From Planctomycetales bacterium ZRK34 (GTDB taxonomy: Bacteria > Planctomycetota > Phycisphaerae > Phycisphaerales > Zrk34), in contig CP050848.1 of NCBI GenBank assembly GCA_014873095.1, positions 5,267,850 through 5,331,849 of the forward strand: a stretch of 64,000 bases of DNA, written 5' to 3'. Both the position numbers and the translations under genes were made by a program. This document shows, in pieces, positions 59,978-64,000 of the stretch; the first letter of the stretch is position 1, and every line of letters begins with the position of its first letter. The notes under the pieces are model-generated. The model worked only from the letters and a program-made list of their open reading frames with translations. It did not search any database and had not been told where the DNA came from.

Positions 59978-62900
59978 TCATTGATTATCCGTATTCTGCC
60001 CGGCCCGGATTTCATACAACGGATAGCCGATGCGGCGGCTCGCCTGAATGGTTTCGATGTAGGGCGTGTCGCAGACATCGACGAAACCGTTCTGAAAATT
60101 CTCACCGTCATCGCGGCCGGTGGTCGCCTGATCGCCGAACTGATGCCAGTGTGTGCCGACGATCAGCGGGTTTTCCAACGCGCTGCGAACGTACTTCTCA
60201 TAAGCGGCGGCGCGGGCATTCTGATCGGCGACCGGTCGCAGGGTGCCGTGAAACTTGCCGCGGTCCAGCGCGCCGAAGTGGAACTCACCGATCACGACCG
60301 GCTTGTCCACACCACCAGGCAGGCGCAGATCCGCCACGCTCGCAGCGTATCGATTCACGCTGACCACATCGCTGTATTTGGCGGCCGCCAGGAAGATGCG
60401 TTCATTCGCCCAACCCGCGAAGCGACAGCCCAGGTACAACCCCTGCGGATCGATCTCCTTGACGGCCTCGCGACACTGGCGGAAATAGGCGTCGGCCGTC
60501 TTGTCGAGAAAGGCGACCAGATCGACACGCGCCTTGTCGGCCGCCGGTGGCGTGGTGGACTTCAGCAGTGCCTGCCATGATTTGTGACTGGTGCCCCACG
60601 CGGCGTTGAGCTTGTCGATCGACTGGTACTTCGCTTTGAGGTCATCGACAAATACACGCTTGGCGGGTTGATCAGCAGGCGACTTCAACACCGCCGTGGC
60701 CAGCCACGTGTCATCGTGGCCCCACGTCAATTCGTTGCCGAGGAAGTAACCCAGGCACCATGGATCGCCGACCGACTTGCCCTTGTGCTGGGCAACTTCC
60801 TTCTTGAGCGTCGCCTTGAAGCCGGGATCGAACACGTCGGGGAAGTTGCCCCAGCCGCCGCTGGCCGCTTCGATCGCGCGGCTGTCGCCGTGAATGGTCG
60901 CCACATATCCGGTACCACCGGGGGTGTCTTCCGGCGGTGAGTCGAGGCTGTACACGGTGGCGGTGTACGGGGTGCGGTGTTTGAGATAGATCGCCGGCTG
61001 TGAGCAGTTGGCCAGCGTGTTCAGCCCCCAACTGCGCATGCGGCGATGCGTCACGTCGGCATAAGCTTCCGGCCAGTCGGGGCCGTACTTGCGGAGGAGG
61101 TTGGCGCCGGAGAAGTTGTAGGTCGTCGCGCCACGATCGTACAGGCCGCGCACGGCCCACGTGCTTTGACCGTAAAACTCGCTGAACGGCGCGTCCGGTT
61201 TCGGCAGATCAGCGAAGAGCAACCGCCGCCCGGTCAGCGGCGTGTAACCACACGACCATGTCACGCGGACCAGCCCGTGCGACCAGAACAGCCGCCCGTC
61301 CGGATCGACAAACCACCACTTGTCGCGCCACTTGGCCACGCGGAATCGCCCGGTCGCTTCCAGCTTCGGGCCGCCGAGCCACCCGCCATACTTATTCCAC
61401 TGCGCCGGCCCGGGGTGATCGGCCAGATCACTCGCCTCCTGCTTGCGTTGATTGATCAGGTCTTTTTCCGAGTGCGTTTTGCCCGCCCAGTCTTTGTGCA
61501 TGTACTGACCGAAGCGGTCGATCATCGGAAACAGCTTCGCCGGATCCGTGGGCAGTTTGGATGCCGCAGGCTCACCGCCGGTGCGAAGCTCGGAAACTTC
61601 GTAGCTGTAATTGGCGCCGGGGTGATACACGTAAACGGAAATGCGCGCAACGTGGGTGGGGGCGACTTTCCCGCTGGCGTCCGTCTGGTAGTCCCCGGGC
61701 TTGCCGCGCATCCCGCGAAAAGCCATCTTCAGCAGGTCGGGCATGTGGGCGTCGACGGGAACCTTCATCACCTCCGATTGGCCGGGGCGGATGCTCGTCG
61801 ATTGAATGACGCAGCCGGTGCGCGTGGTCCGGTCGGCGCCGGGATTGTCCATGACCAGGTGCACGTTCAACGTGTGCTTGCCGGTGTTTTTCACACGGGC
61901 CTGAAGATACCCGAAGCCCGTCATGTCCCATCCACCGTGGGCCGGCTCGAAGATCACCCCCGGTCGACTTTCGCAGCGTGTGACCTGAACGCGCACCACT
62001 GAACCATCTCGTTCGATGCTGGCGTTGGGCGTGGCCTTGGCGGTCTTTATCGCCTCGCCAGCATTGAAAGTCGGCTGTTTATCCTCGGTGGCGGCGGGGG
62101 CGACGTAGGTCGGCTTCGGCAACGGCTCGCCGACTTTTTCGGGGCTCAACTGCCAGAAGACGATGCCGTGTTGCGTCAGCCCGGGTTGAGTCAGCGTGAT
62201 CGAACCGCCTTCGGGTTGCACCCACCGCTCAGAGACTTTCTGGATGCCGCCGGGATAGTCAGGATTGGCCACGCGGTTGCTGTGCTTCTCGTCGATCTGA
62301 TATTTCACGACGCGGAGTTTGCCGCTGCCCAGCGCGGTGAAGACTTTCGGCAGTTGGTCGATTTTCAACTGAACGTCCCGCGTCGAGCCGTAGTTGACCG
62401 CTTCGACGACGAGGCCGTCTTTCTGAACCGACGCCAGAACAATCTCATCGCTGGCGATGGTGTTCTCGACGGCGATCTCCCATTGCTTGTGCATGGTCAG
62501 CAGTTTCATCGAGCAGCCGATCGGCAGCATGTGCAGTTCATCGGGGGTGGTGTCCGACTCGTTAGGACCGTTGAACCACATGAAGCGCGTCTGAATCTCC
62601 GCGATGTGGTACTGCACCCACGGGAAGATGCTGATGCCGGGGCTGTGCCGATTGGCGAAGTAGAGCGACTTGACCAGGCCGGCCGCGTTGATGAGGTTGT
62701 ACTCCCGGGCGCCGGCCTTGGGGTGATACGGATCGTGCTCGGTGATGAAAAAGGGAACATCCTGGGGCAGGTCGTACAGGGCCATCATGCTCCTGACCTG
62801 CGCTTCGCGGTGTGCGGTGTCGCCGTAGCGGTTGTGGTACTCGTGCCATGAGACGAAGTCCATCCGCTTGTCGGGCGATGGGTCCAATGTGAAGTTTTCG

Positions 62901-63640
62901 AAGAAGAGGTTGAGCTTTTTGATGTTGTCGCCGGTGCTGACCGGGCCGCCGACCAGCAGGCGATCCTTGCCGGTGAGTTTCATCTCCGCGTTGACTTCGT
63001 TGACCGCCTGATAGGCGAGCCGATAGAAACGGTAGTACTCTTCGGCCGTACAGCCGATGAAACCGCTCAAGGCATATTCGTTGCAGACTTCGATGTAGCG
63101 GAGGTTGGGACAGACCTGCTTGGAGTGTGTGACGGCTGTTTTGAAGATTTCTTTCCAGTCGTCGTAAGTCACGCCGAGCTTGCCATCGAGGACATCCCGC
63201 TCGTAACGGCGGATGGTCAGCATGATTTCGTCGCTGTGTTTGCCGAAGGCCCTGAGGTAGTCGTCGAATCCGACATTCGTCGGCGAGACGCCGCCCCAGG
63301 TTTCAGGGTGCTTGTCCGGCACGTCGTCGTATTTGTGGACGCCGACGGGATAGTTGAAGGTGTACTGGCGGGTTCGGTAGTCCCACATCTCATCGAGGTT
63401 GAGCCAGCACTTGGTGATCTTCGCCTTGCCGTATTCCCGCTCGCTGAGCACGGCCAGGGCCGGGGCGGGGGCCTTCTGAATCGAAGTGTTGCGAAAGCGG
63501 ACCAAGTCGGGGAACGCGCCGATGGTTTTCGACGCATCAATGGTCCGCGTGATGGGCGGGGCCCCGGCGCCTTGGGCGCTGGCGATACACAACAGGGCTT
63601 GGAGGAGAACCAGCAGCGAGATCCGTTGGGTCATATTCAT
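59978..63640 (-). CDS. Two-domain agarase-like enzyme: N-terminal GH-A barrel plus GH50-like domain
   Basis: A 1220-residue secreted enzyme with a signal peptide (LLVLLQALLCIASAQGAGA). Residues ~30-480 form a clan GH-A barrel: acid/base Glu188 in VCNEYALSG and nucleophile Glu301 in FFITEHDPYH, similar in style to GH39/GH86 enzymes. A linker beta module covers about 500-700. The C-terminal part resembles GH50 beta-agarases: FRVAKWRDKWWFVDPDGRLF, LGYFLGNELTWG with acid/base Glu (near 970) and VVIGEFHFGALDRG with nucleophile Glu (near 1115). Two complete catalytic sites in one chain are unusual. It should cut agar- or porphyran-like galactans, which contain L-galactose units and thus fit the operon at 12-21 kb. 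Confidence 0.82.
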   Translation of the reverse strand: MNMTQRISLLVLLQALLCIASAQGAGAPPITRTIDASKTIGAFPDLVRFRNTSIQKAPAPALAVLSEREYGKAKITKCWLNLDEMWDYRTRQYTFNYPVGVHKYDDVPDKHPETWGGVSPTNVGFDDYLRAFGKHSDEIMLTIRRYERDVLDGKLGVTYDDWKEIFKTAVTHSKQVCPNLRYIEVCNEYALSGFIGCTAEEYYRFYRLAYQAVNEVNAEMKLTGKDRLLVGGPVSTGDNIKKLNLFFENFTLDPSPDKRMDFVSWHEYHNRYGDTAHREAQVRSMMALYDLPQDVPFFITEHDPYHPKAGAREYNLINAAGLVKSLYFANRHSPGISIFPWVQYHIAEIQTRFMWFNGPNESDTTPDELHMLPIGCSMKLLTMHKQWEIAVENTIASDEIVLASVQKDGLVVEAVNYGSTRDVQLKIDQLPKVFTALGSGKLRVVKYQIDEKHSNRVANPDYPGGIQKVSERWVQPEGGSITLTQPGLTQHGIVFWQLSPEKVGEPLPKPTYVAPAATEDKQPTFNAGEAIKTAKATPNASIERDGSVVRVQVTRCESRPGVIFEPAHGGWDMTGFGYLQARVKNTGKHTLNVHLVMDNPGADRTTRTGCVIQSTSIRPGQSEVMKVPVDAHMPDLLKMAFRGMRGKPGDYQTDASGKVAPTHVARISVYVYHPGANYSYEVSELRTGGEPAASKLPTDPAKLFPMIDRFGQYMHKDWAGKTHSEKDLINQRKQEASDLADHPGPAQWNKYGGWLGGPKLEATGRFRVAKWRDKWWFVDPDGRLFWSHGLVRVTWSCGYTPLTGRRLLFADLPKPDAPFSEFYGQSTWAVRGLYDRGATTYNFSGANLLRKYGPDWPEAYADVTHRRMRSWGLNTLANCSQPAIYLKHRTPYTATVYSLDSPPEDTPGGTGYVATIHGDSRAIEAASGGWGNFPDVFDPGFKATLKKEVAQHKGKSVGDPWCLGYFLGNELTWGHDDTWLATAVLKSPADQPAKRVFVDDLKAKYQSIDKLNAAWGTSHKSWQALLKSTTPPAADKARVDLVAFLDKTADAYFRQCREAVKEIDPQGLYLGCRFAGWANERIFLAAAKYSDVVSVNRYAASVADLRLPGGVDKPVVIGEFHFGALDRGKFHGTLRPVADQNARAAAYEKYVRSALENPLIVGTHWHQFGDQATTGRDDGENFQNGFVDVCDTPYIETIQASRRIGYPLYEIRAGQNTDNQ

Positions 63641-63851
63641 GATTGGGCTTTCACAGCAGTGTGTTACTGGTCAACGAAGCGAAATGAGCCTCTTATTCAG
63701 TCGCGACACATTTTAACCCAAAACGTCCTGAATGCAGAAGTGACCCGTTCCCCGCGAAATGCACCAGATGATTTGGGAGAATCCGACCGGGCGATGGCGC
63801 CCGTGAAAGGATTCTCATCGATGAAGAAATAGCACACGCCAGAGCAGTCTG

Positions 63852-64000
63852 TTATCGATTGTTGAGCGGTTGTGCGATCAGCCCCTCGGTCTGATTGACC
63901 AGCAGCTGATACTCGGCAAGCGCTTCAATTTCCTGACGCCGCACATCAATGTAAGTACGCTCTGTGTCCAATACGGTGGTGTAGTCCGAGGCGCCTTCAC
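63852..64000 (-). CDS. TolC-like outer membrane efflux protein, C-terminal fragment
   Basis: The reading frame runs off the right edge. The last residues read GASDYTTVLDTERTYIDVRR then QEIEALAEYQLLVNQTEGLI, ending near AQPLNNR, the usual C-terminal helix of TolC/OMF proteins (G-x-S-D-Y-T-x-V-L-D, A-x-x-x-Y). These form the outer-membrane channel of tripartite exporters. Only about 50 codons are in the window, so the partners cannot be seen. Confidence 0.8.
   Translation of the reverse strand, partial: EGASDYTTVLDTERTYIDVRRQEIEALAEYQLLVNQTEGLIAQPLNNR

Overview
The window looks like the chromosome of a marine-type planctomycete, probably class Phycisphaerae. The reasons are a high G+C content, sulfatases and glycoside hydrolases, PEP-CTERM/dockerin and LEPR-XLL-like surface proteins, and prepilin-like proteins with a GFTLIELLVVVAIIALLIG N-terminus. 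The class-level assignment rests on general family knowledge, not on a marker gene.

Layout. 1-11.5 kb: a truncated DUF1080 protein, a small membrane protein, a UspA protein, a Calx-beta metalloprotease and a 1707-residue autotransporter-repeat PEP-CTERM protein. 12.1 kb: tRNA-Ser(TGA), with a short relic of a tyrosine integrase just upstream. 12.2-22.3 kb: a minus-strand sugar operon (lactonase, UxaE-like epimerase, GH29 fucosidase, FucP transporter, L-galactose dehydrogenase-like reductase, Zn alcohol dehydrogenase, TIM-barrel isomerase, FucU mutarotase) with a divergent XylR-type regulator. Its content suggests an oxidative, non-phosphorylative route for L-fucose and/or L-galactose through keto-acids, without a recognisable fuconate dehydratase. 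23-31.4 kb: a GT-C-like membrane protein and a three-gene operon (FAD oxidoreductase, GH78 rhamnosidase, sulfatase).

31.54-39.87 kb is an integrated mobile element in tRNA-Thr(CGT), bounded by 45-bp direct repeats. It carries three cargo genes, a replication module (zinc-ribbon HTH protein, winged-helix initiator-like protein with iterons inside its own gene, primase-helicase), an AlpA-like protein, an XRE regulator and a tyrosine integrase. Two features stand out. First, the iterons plus an A-rich tract lie in the interdomain linker of the initiator gene, the arrangement known from phage lambda O. Second, the attachment site lies inside the integrase gene, so the circular element would encode an integrase with a different, 70-residue C-terminus from the integrated form. 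The cargo end also holds two structured RNA candidates, one of them a pseudoknot that would mask a ribosome binding site.

40-64 kb: deoC, a PrsW-like protease, two paralogous prepilin-like proteins, lspA overlapping a lysine-rich DksA-like gene, a TPR protein, a REP/RAYT locus with a frameshifted transposase, a zinc-ribbon membrane protein, rhomboid, trpF, another pseudopilin, a Tat-exported PhoD-like protein, a Gfo/Idh/MocA oxidoreductase, an SGNH hydrolase, a two-catalytic-domain agarase-like enzyme (GH50-like C-terminus) and the end of a TolC-type protein. The polysaccharide genes fit a degrader of sulfated, fucose-, galactose- or rhamnose-containing algal glycans.
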